Origin: an uncultured Pontibacter sp.
GTDB lineage: Bacteria; Bacteroidota; Bacteroidia; Cytophagales; Hymenobacteraceae
Assembly: GCA_947499125.1 (NCBI GenBank)
Contig: CANMMP010000005.1
Coordinates: 62,001 to 126,000 of the forward strand
Direction: 5' to 3'
Length of the DNA stretch: 64,000 nucleotides
A model generated the notes under the pieces. That model saw only the letters and a list, made by a program, of their open reading frames with translations, was not told the origin of the DNA and did not search any database. Made by a program: the position numbers and the translations under genes. Positions 53,764 through 62,686 of this stretch are shown here, in pieces; the stretch's first letter is position 1; each line of letters opens with the position of its first letter.

Positions 53764-56430
53764 TTATCTGTAATGTATACCTGATGACGACGAACGTTTG
53801 GTCAGTTTCAGGTCGCGCAGCAGTGCAGAGCGTGCGTTTATAGTTATGTTATATCCTCTTATGTAACCGAAAGGTGTCCAGCTTATGCTCATATCCCAGC
53901 AGTGCAGGTCGCGGTGTATGTTAAAACGGGCACTGGCCAGCTGCTGCTTTATCACATCGTACGAGGCATAATAGCTTACCTTCCATTTGTCTGTCAGGTT
54001 CAGGTCGCCGTCTACGCCCATGGTGTTGGTTACAGAATTCGGGTTGTCGCCAAGTCCTCTTCTGAAGTTTAAAGTATAATCTATACTTAACGACCACGGA
54101 ATTTTAAAGTCAACATACTCCGGCTCGAACGGGTTTGGTTTTTCGCCAAGTATAGGCAGGTTGTTCGGAGTAGATGTTTGGGTACGCCGTGCCTGCGGGT
54201 TTAAGTTCGCGCTTAGCTGCAGGCCTGCATTTACTAAACGTGCAGGTTTAAAGCCGGGGCCACTCAGTAAGTAGCGGTCTATAGTTTGTCCTGCCGAGTC
54301 GGTTTGGTAAGGGTTAAAAGATGAGTTAAAACTGATGTTCACTACCTTGAACAGGCGTGTGTTCATGTTCATGCTTATCTGGCTCATCTTCAGCGAATCG
54401 GCTGCAAAATTATAACCACCCCGTATGTTAAAGTTGTCGATGATGCTTACTTTCTCGAATTTATTGCCGGTCGTGTCTGTCTTGGATCTTACCTTCATTT
54501 CGATGTTGTTCATCAAACCAAAGCTTAGAGCACTTTGCAAGCCGGGACCGGGAGCACCAGAATCAAAACGGCTGATCTGGCGGTAAATTGGCCTGCCGTT
54601 AACATCATTGCCTACAAACAGGTTCTGGTAAAACCCGAATAAAGGATCCGCGAAATCAGGCTGGTAGTTGTAAGAGATAGTAGGGCGCACCAGGTGACGG
54701 ATAGCCTCCACGCGCTTGCCTTTTACATACACAGTACCATAAATGTTAGTGCTGAGCGAGGCGCTGGCATTATAGTTATACACGCGGCCAAAACGAGTAG
54801 TGTCTACGTCCAGTTTATTTGAGTCCGGGTCGTAAGTAAAAGTATACTTGCGGTCTACCCAGCGTTCGGAGTAGCTTACCCCAGGCGAAAGGTTAAAGTA
54901 TTTAAAGATCTTATAGCTACCCAGGCCAATGTTAAAGTTATGTGTTGCTGAGTGGCGGCTGTTGTCCCAGAGGGCATCAAAATCATCCAGCGAGATAGTA
55001 TCAACTTCTGTGTTGGCTCCAATTACTTCCAGGCCTCCAAACCGGCCGCTACCAGCCTGGGTACGGTTAGAGTATTCGCTGCGGGCAGTTACGTTGTAGC
55101 CAATAGTGAAATCTTCGTACCAGCGGCCTGTAGGTACATTTTTCGTCAGGGCCTCATACACGCTAATCGACGACATGCTAAAGTTAAGGTCCGGTAAGGT
55201 AAAGTTCATTATACCGCCTTCAGTCTGGCCCTGGCTTAATTTAGCGGTGTAGCTGAATGGCGAGTTCTGTATGTTTTTTTGGTATGATATGCTGGAGTTA
55301 AACGATGCGGCTAACCTGTCGGATGTCCGGTTATTGCCGGCTATCTGGTTGTGTAAAGAGCTGCCGGCACTAACACTGGCTGTAAATCGGCCTTCGCCGG
55401 GCTTAGCTACAGGGCTATGGTTCCATCGGACAAAAAAGGTGCGCTTTGATGGTGGCAGTTGGCTGAATATATCTCCCGTAGACCTGGACCTTTCTACATC
55501 CGCTTCATCATACTTAAAATAGGTATGGTCGATGCCAAAAGCACCCTGGAAAGCATAGCGTTTTCTATAGTCTACGTTCAGGCGGGCATCATACCCACCC
55601 AGCGAGTAAATGTCGCCGGTTAAGCTGGCACCTACATAGTCGTTCAGGGCAAGGTAATAGCCACCATTCATCAGGTAAAAGCCTCGCGTAGCATTCTCGC
55701 CGAAACTTGGAACTATAACACCCGACGAGCGATTGTTGCTTGGAGTAGGGAAGAGGCCGAACAAAAACCCAAGTGGTGTAGGTATGTCGCCGATAACCAG
55801 GTTAAAGGGCCCGGACATTACTTTATCGTTGGGGATAGCTTTTATTTTACCTGCATTTATATAAAAGTGCGGGTGGGCCAGGTTACAGGTAGTATACTTG
55901 TTATGAAATCCGAAAATTTCGTTGGCTTCGTTCTTTTTTACTGTTTCGGAATGTATAAAACCCTCGCCCTGTTGCGTTACTACTTCAGATATGCGGCCAC
56001 GTTTGGTTTTAAAGTTATAGGCAATGCGCTTAGCCGAGTAAGATTCGGAGCCATCCACAAAAACCGGAACGCCGATGTCTTTTTTACCAGCCGAATCGGG
56101 AAGCGAAGTGGCGGTTAACATATTGGCCTCGTAATCGATCTGGATGTAGGCGGCAGTCAGCTCCATAGAGCCATAATTTATTTTAGCATCGCCGTAGAGG
56201 TGCACCACTTTTCGGTTTGCTTCCAGCACTGTCGAGTCTTTGGCAAAATATTTGATTGTGGTCTCAATGTCTCCTTTAGGAACCGACACATTAACCGAAT
56301 CTTTTGCTACGCTATCTTGTTGTGCGCTTGCTGGTTTTAATCCGCCAACAGGTATCACCTGTCCGGAGGACGGCCAGGGAATAAGTACGGCAAACTGCAC
56401 TAACAGCAAAAAAATGAAAATGTGTCGCAA
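53764..56430 (-). CDS. LptD-like outer membrane LPS-assembly protein
   Basis: An 888-residue outer membrane protein. After a signal peptide (HIFIFLLLVQFAVLIPWPSS, cleaved near 23) comes an OstA/LptA-like beta-jellyroll domain (about 55-200, with VVHLYGDAKINYGSMELTAA) and a large beta-barrel with many aromatic-ended strands. The block GDIPTPLGFLFGLFPTPSNN is a hallmark of the Bacteroidota LptD-like group. It would insert lipopolysaccharide into the outer leaflet. It diverges from the amidase and MCE genes, together an envelope-building cluster. Confidence 0.88.
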   Translation of the reverse strand: MRHIFIFLLLVQFAVLIPWPSSGQVIPVGGLKPASAQQDSVAKDSVNVSVPKGDIETTIKYFAKDSTVLEANRKVVHLYGDAKINYGSMELTAAYIQIDYEANMLTATSLPDSAGKKDIGVPVFVDGSESYSAKRIAYNFKTKRGRISEVVTQQGEGFIHSETVKKNEANEIFGFHNKYTTCNLAHPHFYINAGKIKAIPNDKVMSGPFNLVIGDIPTPLGFLFGLFPTPSNNRSSGVIVPSFGENATRGFYLMNGGYYLALNDYVGASLTGDIYSLGGYDARLNVDYRKRYAFQGAFGIDHTYFKYDEADVERSRSTGDIFSQLPPSKRTFFVRWNHSPVAKPGEGRFTASVSAGSSLHNQIAGNNRTSDRLAASFNSSISYQKNIQNSPFSYTAKLSQGQTEGGIMNFTLPDLNFSMSSISVYEALTKNVPTGRWYEDFTIGYNVTARSEYSNRTQAGSGRFGGLEVIGANTEVDTISLDDFDALWDNSRHSATHNFNIGLGSYKIFKYFNLSPGVSYSERWVDRKYTFTYDPDSNKLDVDTTRFGRVYNYNASASLSTNIYGTVYVKGKRVEAIRHLVRPTISYNYQPDFADPLFGFYQNLFVGNDVNGRPIYRQISRFDSGAPGPGLQSALSFGLMNNIEMKVRSKTDTTGNKFEKVSIIDNFNIRGGYNFAADSLKMSQISMNMNTRLFKVVNISFNSSFNPYQTDSAGQTIDRYLLSGPGFKPARLVNAGLQLSANLNPQARRTQTSTPNNLPILGEKPNPFEPEYVDFKIPWSLSIDYTLNFRRGLGDNPNSVTNTMGVDGDLNLTDKWKVSYYASYDVIKQQLASARFNIHRDLHCWDMSISWTPFGYIRGYNITINARSALLRDLKLTKRSSSSGIHYR

Positions 56431-56467
56431 CTTCTTCAGACTTCCCTAAAGTTTTATTTAATTTGTA

Positions 56468-56475
56468 CAAAGTTA
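56468..56475 (-). promoter_or_regulatory. -7 promoter box of the LptD-like gene
   Basis: The minus strand reads TAACTTTG, an exact TAnnTTTG match, 38 bases before the start, inside the 73-base divergent region. Confidence 0.55.
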
Positions 56476-56503
56476 TTGTTTTAGCTTTTAACTAACGAGC
56501 GTT

Positions 56504-57286
56504 GTGAGAAATATTGTTACTATTTCAGTTTTAGCCCTGGCTTTTTTCTTGTTATCATCCAATAAACTAGATTTCCGGGAAGATTACAAAGTTCGTACTG
56601 TGGTTATAGACGCAGGCCACGGTGGTAAAGATGTGGGTTGTAACGGAAAAGTTTCTCACGAAGCTGATGTGGCGCTCGAACTTGCCCTGCAGGTAGGCCG
56701 CCTTATCGAAAAAAACATACCTGATGTAAAAGTGGTGTATACCCGCAAAACCGATACGTTTGTGGAGTTGATAGACCGCGCTGCCATTGCAAATAAAAAC
56801 AATGCCGACCTTTTTATATCAATACACCTTAACGCAGGTCCGCCTGCCGCCTACGGTACCGAGACCTATGCCATGGGACTCCATACTTCCAAAGGCAACC
56901 TGGAAGTAGCCAAGCGTGAGAATTCGGTTATTTTGCACGAAGATAACTATAAAGAGAACTATGGCGGCTTCGACCCGAACTCGCCTCAAAGCCATATACT
57001 GTTTACCCTGCACCAAAGTGCATACATGGACAACAGTCTGCGTATTGCCCAGAAAATTGAAGATGAATTTAAAAACAGGGTTGGTCGTAAGAGCCGTGGC
57101 GTAAAGCAGGCAGGCTTTTTAGTACTCTGGAAGTCGTATATGCCGAGCGTTCTGATAGAGTGTGGTTTCCTTACAAATCCTACTGAAGAAAAATTTCTTA
57201 ACGATAAGACCGGTCAATCGTATATGGCATCAGGTATATATCGTGCTTTCAAAGATTACAAACGAGAGCTCGAAAATATGAACTAA
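56504..57286 (+). CDS. N-acetylmuramoyl-L-alanine amidase
   Basis: A 260-residue Amidase_3 enzyme cutting the bond between muramic acid and the stem peptide, used in daughter-cell separation. Zinc ligands: VIDAGHGGKDVG (His, about 34-45), VSHEADVALELA (Glu) and ISIHLNAG (His); the catalytic Glu is in VLIECGFLTNPTEE. A signal-anchor helix is at residues 3-20. The start is GTG at 56504. The MCE gene follows after 18 bases. Confidence 0.93.
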   Translation: MRNIVTISVLALAFFLLSSNKLDFREDYKVRTVVIDAGHGGKDVGCNGKVSHEADVALELALQVGRLIEKNIPDVKVVYTRKTDTFVELIDRAAIANKNNADLFISIHLNAGPPAAYGTETYAMGLHTSKGNLEVAKRENSVILHEDNYKENYGGFDPNSPQSHILFTLHQSAYMDNSLRIAQKIEDEFKNRVGRKSRGVKQAGFLVLWKSYMPSVLIECGFLTNPTEEKFLNDKTGQSYMASGIYRAFKDYKRELENMN

Positions 57287-57304
57287 CACACCTATCGCCA
57301 CTAA

Positions 57305-58366
57305 GTGAAGATATCCAAAGAAATAAAAGTTGCGCTGCTGGGAATAGTAGCACTTGTCATTCTGTATTTTGGGTTCAAGTTCTTAAAAGGAGCTGACCTT
57401 TTTTCGGATAGCCGTTCTTACTACGCTGTATATGATAACGTAGACGGGCTTACTGCCTCTAACCCCATCATGCTGAATGGCGTGCAGGTTGGTACTGTAC
57501 AGTCTATGGAGCTGTTAATTGAAGAAAATAACAAAATACTTGTTGAACTCAGCGTATTAAAAAAGCTGCAGGTAGGCGACTCTACTATTGCAGCCTTGTC
57601 CAGTTCCGACTTCCTGGGTGGTAAAGCCATTACCTTATACTTAGGTAACAGCAGTACAATGTATAAAGGCGGCGAGCGCCTGCATTCTTTTAACGAGAAA
57701 AGTATAGCCGATATGCTTTCTACGAAAGCGGTGCCGGTTATTGATAAAGTGGACACCACGCTGGCCCGCGTAAACCGACTGCTCGACAGCGAGGCAAAAG
57801 AAAACCTGCAACTCCTGCTTGCCAACTCTCAGCAAACAACAGAAGCACTTAATACTATACTTCGTGATAACCAGCGCAACATAAACGAGATCACAAGCAA
57901 CATGAACCAGTTGGTTTCGTCGTTGCGCCAGACGCAGAAGCACATAGACCGGATGGCCCTAAACATGGCTGAAATTACGGATACGTTAAAACAGGTAGAA
58001 GTAACCAAACTGGTTGATAATGCTAACAAGGCTGTAACAGAGCTCGAAACGGCAGTAGCCAAGCTAAATTCAAACGAAGGCTCTATGGGCAAGCTAATGA
58101 ACGACGATGAGTTGTATACAAACATGGCGCGCTCCACAGAAGCCCTTAACATGCTGCTCCGCGATATACAGGCTTACCCGAAACGCTACGTGCAGTTCTC
58201 GCTTATAGGCCGCAAAGACAAGTATAAAGTTGATGCTACCGGCCGGGTGATCACGCTGGATGAGGTAAAAGAAATGCAGGACGAGAACCCGGACGAATTC
58301 AGGCGACCTGCTCCCGATTCGGTGGAGATCTTACCTATAAAACCTGACACAACAAAAGTTAAATAA
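57305..58366 (+). CDS. MlaD-like MCE domain protein
   Basis: A 353-residue protein with an N-terminal membrane helix (VALLGIVALVILYFGFKFL, about 8-26) and one MCE domain (YYAVYDNVDGLTASNPIMLN, VQVGTVQSMEL, about 38-120). The rest is a long helical needle with heptads. MCE proteins form rings that carry phospholipids between membranes. No permease or ATPase gene (mlaE, mlaF) is adjacent. The start is GTG at 57305, directly after the amidase. Confidence 0.9.
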   Translation: MKISKEIKVALLGIVALVILYFGFKFLKGADLFSDSRSYYAVYDNVDGLTASNPIMLNGVQVGTVQSMELLIEENNKILVELSVLKKLQVGDSTIAALSSSDFLGGKAITLYLGNSSTMYKGGERLHSFNEKSIADMLSTKAVPVIDKVDTTLARVNRLLDSEAKENLQLLLANSQQTTEALNTILRDNQRNINEITSNMNQLVSSLRQTQKHIDRMALNMAEITDTLKQVEVTKLVDNANKAVTELETAVAKLNSNEGSMGKLMNDDELYTNMARSTEALNMLLRDIQAYPKRYVQFSLIGRKDKYKVDATGRVITLDEVKEMQDENPDEFRRPAPDSVEILPIKPDTTKVK

Positions 58367-58381
58367 GGCTATATAAAATTG

Positions 58382-58389
58382 TATATTTG
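58382..58389 (+). promoter_or_regulatory. -7 promoter box of the acyl-CoA carboxylase gene
   Basis: TATATTTG lies 61 bases before the ATG at 58450 and only 2 bases before the terminator stem of the MCE gene, so the start point probably falls inside that stem. Confidence 0.6.
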
Positions 58390-58391
58390 TG

Positions 58392-58420
58392 AAATCCGCT
58401 TTCTGGGCGGATTTTTCTTT
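58392..58420 (+). terminator. Terminator of the amidase-MCE operon
   Basis: AAATCCGC pairs with GCGGATTT across a 7-base loop and is followed by TTCTTT. Confidence 0.75.
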
Positions 58421-58449
58421 ATAAGTCCCTTAACACAACCCTACCCTTC

Positions 58450-60078
58450 ATGGATATCGAATTCAATAAAAACGAAGACTCCTTAAAGCAGCTTACTTTT
58501 CAGCTTAAATCTAAACTAAAGAAAGTATACCTGGGCGGTGGCGAAAAGCGCATTGCCAAAGAACACGCAAAAGGCAAAATGACTGCCCGCGAGCGCATCA
58601 ACTACCTGATAGATGAGAATTCCGAATTTCTGGAAGTGGGTGCTTTTGCCGGCGATGGCATGTACCTGGAAGTTGGTGGCTGCCCGAGCGGCGGCGTTGT
58701 GACAGGTATAGGTTACATTAAAGGCCGCCAGTGCGTTATAGTTGCCAACGATGCCACTGTAAAAGCCGGTGCCTGGTTCCCGATTACAGCCAAGAAAAAC
58801 CTGCGTGCCCAGGAGATCTCGATAGAGAACAAACTGCCTATAGTTTACCTGGTAGATAGTGCCGGTGTGTTTTTACCGATGCAGAACGAGATATTCCCAG
58901 ATAAAGAGCATTTTGGCCGCATGTTCCGCAACAACGCGGTGATGAGTTCAATGGGCATCGTTCAGATTGCTGCTATTATGGGAAGCTGTGTGGCTGGTGG
59001 TGCTTACCTGCCTATCATGAGCGACGAAGCGCTTATAGTGGAGGGAACAGGTTCTGTTTTCCTGGGTGGATCTTACCTGGTCAAGTCTGCCATAGGCGAA
59101 AGTATAGATAACGAAACACTGGGCGGGGCAAGCACGCATTGCGAGATATCAGGTGTAACAGACTATAAGTGCAAAGACGATAAAGAAGCGCTGGAACACA
59201 TCCGCACTATTTTTGATAAGCTGGGTGATAACCCTAAGGCTGGTTTTAGCCGCGTAGAGCCTGTTGCTCCAAAACTTGACGAGCAGGAAATTTACGGAAT
59301 ACTGCCAGCTGACCGCGTAAAGCCTTACGATATGATGGATATCATCAACCGTTTGGTAGATAACTCGGAGTTTGAGCCTTACAAAGAACTATACGGCCAG
59401 TCGCTGATCTGTGGCCTGGGCCGCATTGATGGCTGGGCAGTGGGTATAGTTGCCAACCAGCGTAAGATCGTAAAAAGCAAAAAAGGCGAAATGCAGATGG
59501 GCGGCGTTATTTACTCCGACTCTTCTGACAAAGCTGCCCGCTTTATAATGAACTGTAACCAGAAGAAGATTCCATTAGTATTTTTGCAGGATGTGTCCGG
59601 GTTTATGGTTGGTAGCAAAGCCGAACATGGTGGTATTATAAAAGACGGCGCTAAAATGGTGAATGCTATGGCTAACTCGGTTGTACCTAAAATAACGATA
59701 CTGATAGGTAACAGCTACGGAGCCGGCAACTATGCCATGTGCGGTAAAGCCTACGACCCTCGCCTGATCTACTCGTGGCCAACTGCACAGCTAGCCGTTA
59801 TGAGTGGTGCTGCTGCAGCCAATACGCTTCTGCAGATCCAGGTATCAGCTTTAAAAGCAAAAGGCGAAGAAATTACCCCGGAAGCTGAGCAGGAATTACT
59901 GGAGCGAATCAAAGCAAAGTATAACGAAGAACTGTCACCTTATTACGCGGCCGCTCGTTTATGGGTAGATGGTATTATCGATCCGCTGGAGACCCGCAAA
60001 GTGATCTCAATGGGTATAGAAGCGGCAAACCACGCCCCGATAGAAAGACCATATAATGTAGGTGTGATACAAACGTGA
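58450..60078 (+). CDS. Acyl-CoA carboxylase, carboxyltransferase (beta) subunit
   Basis: A 542-residue biotin-dependent carboxyltransferase chain. The N half binds CoA (GKMTARERINYLIDENSEFL, then GGCPSGGVVTGIGYIKGRQC); the C half carries DVSGFMVGSKAEHGGIIKDG and IGNSYGAGNYAMCGKAYDP. The SKAEHGGI and GAGNYAMCGKA patterns are closest to methylcrotonoyl-CoA carboxylase beta, giving leucine breakdown as a likely role; propionyl-CoA cannot be excluded. The biotin-carrying alpha chain is not adjacent. Confidence 0.92.
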   Translation: MDIEFNKNEDSLKQLTFQLKSKLKKVYLGGGEKRIAKEHAKGKMTARERINYLIDENSEFLEVGAFAGDGMYLEVGGCPSGGVVTGIGYIKGRQCVIVANDATVKAGAWFPITAKKNLRAQEISIENKLPIVYLVDSAGVFLPMQNEIFPDKEHFGRMFRNNAVMSSMGIVQIAAIMGSCVAGGAYLPIMSDEALIVEGTGSVFLGGSYLVKSAIGESIDNETLGGASTHCEISGVTDYKCKDDKEALEHIRTIFDKLGDNPKAGFSRVEPVAPKLDEQEIYGILPADRVKPYDMMDIINRLVDNSEFEPYKELYGQSLICGLGRIDGWAVGIVANQRKIVKSKKGEMQMGGVIYSDSSDKAARFIMNCNQKKIPLVFLQDVSGFMVGSKAEHGGIIKDGAKMVNAMANSVVPKITILIGNSYGAGNYAMCGKAYDPRLIYSWPTAQLAVMSGAAAANTLLQIQVSALKAKGEEITPEAEQELLERIKAKYNEELSPYYAAARLWVDGIIDPLETRKVISMGIEAANHAPIERPYNVGVIQT

Positions 60079-60136
60079 TATTGATAATGACAGGTGGCTA
60101 TAGTATATAAATTCTGGAGTTTATCTCCTGTGTAAT

Positions 60137-60237
60137 CATCCCCCTACCCCCTTCAAAGGGGGACACTCACAATGCGTAATTCTAACTATAGTTTTACGTT
60201 ATCTGAAAAGTCCCCCTTTGAAGGGGGTAGGGGGATG
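60137..60237. repeat. Inverted pair of repeat B
   Basis: CATCCCCCTACCCCC-TTCAAAGGGGGAC at 60137-60164 is matched exactly in reverse at 60210-60237, 28 of 28 bases. Each unit can also fold on itself (CCCCCTT..AAGGGGG). Other copies: 46754-46784 and 50910-50940. Confidence 0.85.
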
Positions 60238-60283
60238 ACAACTTTGGAGAAGTCTATAGTTTTAGGGTGTTTCTGGAATAGTT

Positions 60284-60360
60284 AACCCACCCCTTACCCC
60301 TCCAAGGAGGGGAGTTTCTCCAACGTATTTATTCCCCTCTTGAGAGGGGTAGGGGTGTGT
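60284..60360. repeat. Inverted pair of repeat A
   Basis: AACCCACCCCTTACCCC-TCC.. at 60284-60314 faces a diverged partner ending GAGGGGTAGGGGTGTGT at 60331-60360. Same family and arrangement as 30969-31045. Confidence 0.75.
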
Positions 60361-60412
60361 TTGCATCTGGAGAAGATTACAGTTATAGTTAGATTTTCTA
60401 ATTACGATTACA

Positions 60413-61264
60413 TTGACAAAGAAGGAAATAAAGGCGCTTATCTCGCTGTTGGATGATTCGGATTATGAAGTGGCGCAGCATGTGGAGAAGAAGATAATCT
60501 CGTTGGGCGAAGGCGCTATTCCGTTGCTGGAAGAGGAATGGGAAGAGACCCTGAACCCTGACCTGCAGAAAAAGATCGAAGACCTGATCCATGACATGCA
60601 GTTTAATGTGGTGCTGCACCGTTTGCAGGAATGGAAAGAAGAAGGTGCTTCTGATCTGCTGAAAGGCATGTGGCTGGTGAATTCTTACATGTACCCGGAC
60701 GTTGATTTTTCAGCCATCTCCAAAACGATGGACCAGCTATACTTTGATGCCTGGACGCACATGAAGGATGAAATGCACCCATACGACCAGGTAAAGTCGC
60801 TGAACAATGTGCTGTTCCGGGAATATAAGTTCTCTGCTAATACCAAAAACTTTCATTCGCCGGCTAACTCTATGTTGCACCTGGCCCTGGAGACAAAACG
60901 TGGCAACCCGCTTACCCTTTGCGTTATTTACATGGTCATCGCGCAGCGTCTCGGCTTCCCGGTTTATGGTGTAAACCTGCCAAACCTGTTTATACTTACC
61001 TACAAAATGGACGGGGTACAGTTCTATATCAACGTCTACAACAAAGGGCTTATCCTTTCCAAAGCTGATATCGACAACTATATTCTGCAGCTGAACCTGA
61101 ACCCGGTAGATATTTTCTACGAGCCGACTTCAAACCTGGAGATCATAAAGCGCGCGCTACGCAACCTGGCCTTTTCCTTCGAGAAAATGAAAGACCTCGA
61201 AAAAGCCACCGAAGTAACCAAACTGCTCACTGCCATTACGGACGATGATCCGGCTATTCAGTAG
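60413..61264 (+). CDS. SirB1/transglutaminase-like family protein
   Basis: A 283-residue cytoplasmic protein. The middle carries NSMLHLALETKRGNPLTLCV and IYMVIAQRLGFPVYGVNLPN (about 149-190), the signature of the SirB1 N-terminal transglutaminase-like domain, with the Cys and Asn expected. The N-terminal 80 residues are acidic and helical, HEAT-like; the C-terminus (RALRNLAFSFEKMKDLEKAT) is TPR-like. Start is TTG at 60413, since no ATG is close. Function unknown in this phylum. Confidence 0.82.
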   Translation: MTKKEIKALISLLDDSDYEVAQHVEKKIISLGEGAIPLLEEEWEETLNPDLQKKIEDLIHDMQFNVVLHRLQEWKEEGASDLLKGMWLVNSYMYPDVDFSAISKTMDQLYFDAWTHMKDEMHPYDQVKSLNNVLFREYKFSANTKNFHSPANSMLHLALETKRGNPLTLCVIYMVIAQRLGFPVYGVNLPNLFILTYKMDGVQFYINVYNKGLILSKADIDNYILQLNLNPVDIFYEPTSNLEIIKRALRNLAFSFEKMKDLEKATEVTKLLTAITDDDPAIQ

Positions 61265-61269
61265 GTAAG

Positions 61270-61806
61270 ATGTCTACAAATAGGAAACAGCGAAGATTAG
61301 AGAAAAGAAAAGTAGTAAGAGTTAGAAAATTGGATTGGAGCAAGATCAAATCTGATTTAAAACCTTTAGCTATATTTTGTGTCTTATTCTGCTTATTAAT
61401 GTTGAGTGTTTTCTATTGGGATGTTTACAGCAATAATAAGATAAGAAAGGAAGTTTTCATCAACCCTGTTTATGCTACCGCTAAAGTTTCAAATATAGTA
61501 CATAGAAGTAAAGGTCCTGATTATGCTGTCTTTAGCTTTAGTGTAAACGGTCAAAACTATGAGGGTGCTACATTCAAGGACTATACAGGTGGAATTGGTG
61601 ATGAGATTTGTATTCAGTATCTAAAGTCCTCTCCTGACATTAATATGTACTGTGAGGAATCAGAGTTGGAAACATTTATTGCTGGAAGTTTAATTCCGTC
61701 ACTTTCATTATTAGCTTTCCTATGTTTTGCGTTATCGTTATACGTTGGTTGGAAAGTTCTCAGAAAAGATAAAGACTTTACCGCCGTCAGAAAAATTAAG
61801 GGGTAG
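61270..61806 (+). CDS. AT-rich orphan membrane protein
   Basis: A 178-residue protein with a very basic N-terminus (NRKQRRLEKRKVVRVRKLDW), a helix at about 32-50, a soluble beta-rich domain (VYATAKVSNIVHRSKGPDYA) and a second helix at about 137-160. The arrangement resembles DUF3592-type proteins, in which two helices flank an extracytoplasmic domain. DNA is plainly more AT-rich than its neighbours and codon use differs. It starts 5 bases after the SirB1-like gene. Function unknown. Confidence 0.7.
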   Translation: MSTNRKQRRLEKRKVVRVRKLDWSKIKSDLKPLAIFCVLFCLLMLSVFYWDVYSNNKIRKEVFINPVYATAKVSNIVHRSKGPDYAVFSFSVNGQNYEGATFKDYTGGIGDEICIQYLKSSPDINMYCEESELETFIAGSLIPSLSLLAFLCFALSLYVGWKVLRKDKDFTAVRKIKG

Positions 61807-61885
61807 CATTAATACGGTCTTACAATTAATTCAGAACACTTGAGGTATTAAAGAGAATTACAACTATAGATTGTAGTAATAGATC

Positions 61886-62518
61886 ATGACCGAATTCTGG
61901 GAAGCAAGTTTTATTGAGAAGCAAACTATGTGGGGCTTTGAACCATCGGAATCAGCTATAGTTGCAAACAATCTTTTCAAAGAGAAGCAGCTCAAGAATA
62001 TATTGGTGCCAGGGTTTGGATATGGCAGAAATGCACAATTGTTCCGTGAGAATGGGATGCATGTAACCGGCATCGAAATCTCCAAAACAGCCATTGACCT
62101 GGCCAGGCAGCATTACGGAACGCATCTGAAAGTCTACCACGGTTCTGTAACGGATATGCCTTTTGATGATGTGCTGTATGATGGCATTTTCTGTTATGCA
62201 CTTATCCATTTGCTGGACCAAAAAGAAAGACAAAAGCTAGTTAAAGACTGTTATAATCAATTAAAGCCGGGAGGATATATGGTTTTTGTAGCCGTCTCAA
62301 CAGAGTCTCCCAACTATGGCACAGGCAGGCAACTCAGCGAAAACCGTTTCGAGATCTTTGATGGCGTGCAAATGTACTTTTATGATGAAGACGCAGTGAA
62401 GCAGGAATTCAGCGAATTTGGATTGGTTGACTTTACAGAGATTGATGAGCCAATGAAAAATATGCCTGGTAAACCCGCACTCAAGTTCTACTTTATAACC
62501 TGCAGGAAACAAGCCTGA
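61886..62518 (+). CDS. Class I SAM-dependent methyltransferase
   Basis: A 210-residue soluble methyltransferase. SAM motif I is ILVPGFGYGRNAQLFRENG (about 38-56), followed by the acidic VTGIEISKTAI, then GSVTDMPFDDVLYDGIFCYA and LKPGGYMVFVAV (motifs II and III). The substrate cannot be named; the pattern is that of small-molecule methyltransferases. It stands alone after a gap of 79 bases. Confidence 0.88.
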   Translation: MTEFWEASFIEKQTMWGFEPSESAIVANNLFKEKQLKNILVPGFGYGRNAQLFRENGMHVTGIEISKTAIDLARQHYGTHLKVYHGSVTDMPFDDVLYDGIFCYALIHLLDQKERQKLVKDCYNQLKPGGYMVFVAVSTESPNYGTGRQLSENRFEIFDGVQMYFYDEDAVKQEFSEFGLVDFTEIDEPMKNMPGKPALKFYFITCRKQA

Positions 62519-62527
62519 TTGCCCCAG

Positions 62528-62651
62528 CTCGCGTCCCGCGAGTGTACGTTACCTGCGGACTCTGGCCGCTTTAAACTATCGTTTACCTATCACCTGTTTG
62601 AAGAACTATGTGGCGGGACGCCACCTGTATCTCACACTCGCGAGACGCGAG
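62528..62651. repeat. Cluster of three 6-3-6 mini-hairpins
   Basis: CTCGCG-TCC-CGCGAG (62528-62542), GTGGCG-GGA-CGCCAC (62610-62624) and CTCGCG-AGA-CGCGAG (62637-62651) each form a perfect 6-base stem with a 3-base loop. The first and third, extended by GTGT and ACAC, also pair with each other over 18 bases with one mismatch. Confidence 0.75.
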
Positions 62652-62686
62652 CGAGGGCAGTTGATTTACAAACTATAAAAACACAA

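Larger units (their letters stand above)
60079..60412. other. Gene-free gap holding inverted repeats
   Basis: This 334-base gap contains an inverted pair of repeat B and an inverted pair of repeat A with AT-rich, heptamer-bearing spacers. No gene or promoter box is seen. Confidence 0.75.

Noticed and set aside
60137..60360. CRISPR array
   Set aside because: Repeats are few, inverted and foldable rather than direct with regular spacers, and no cas gene is present.
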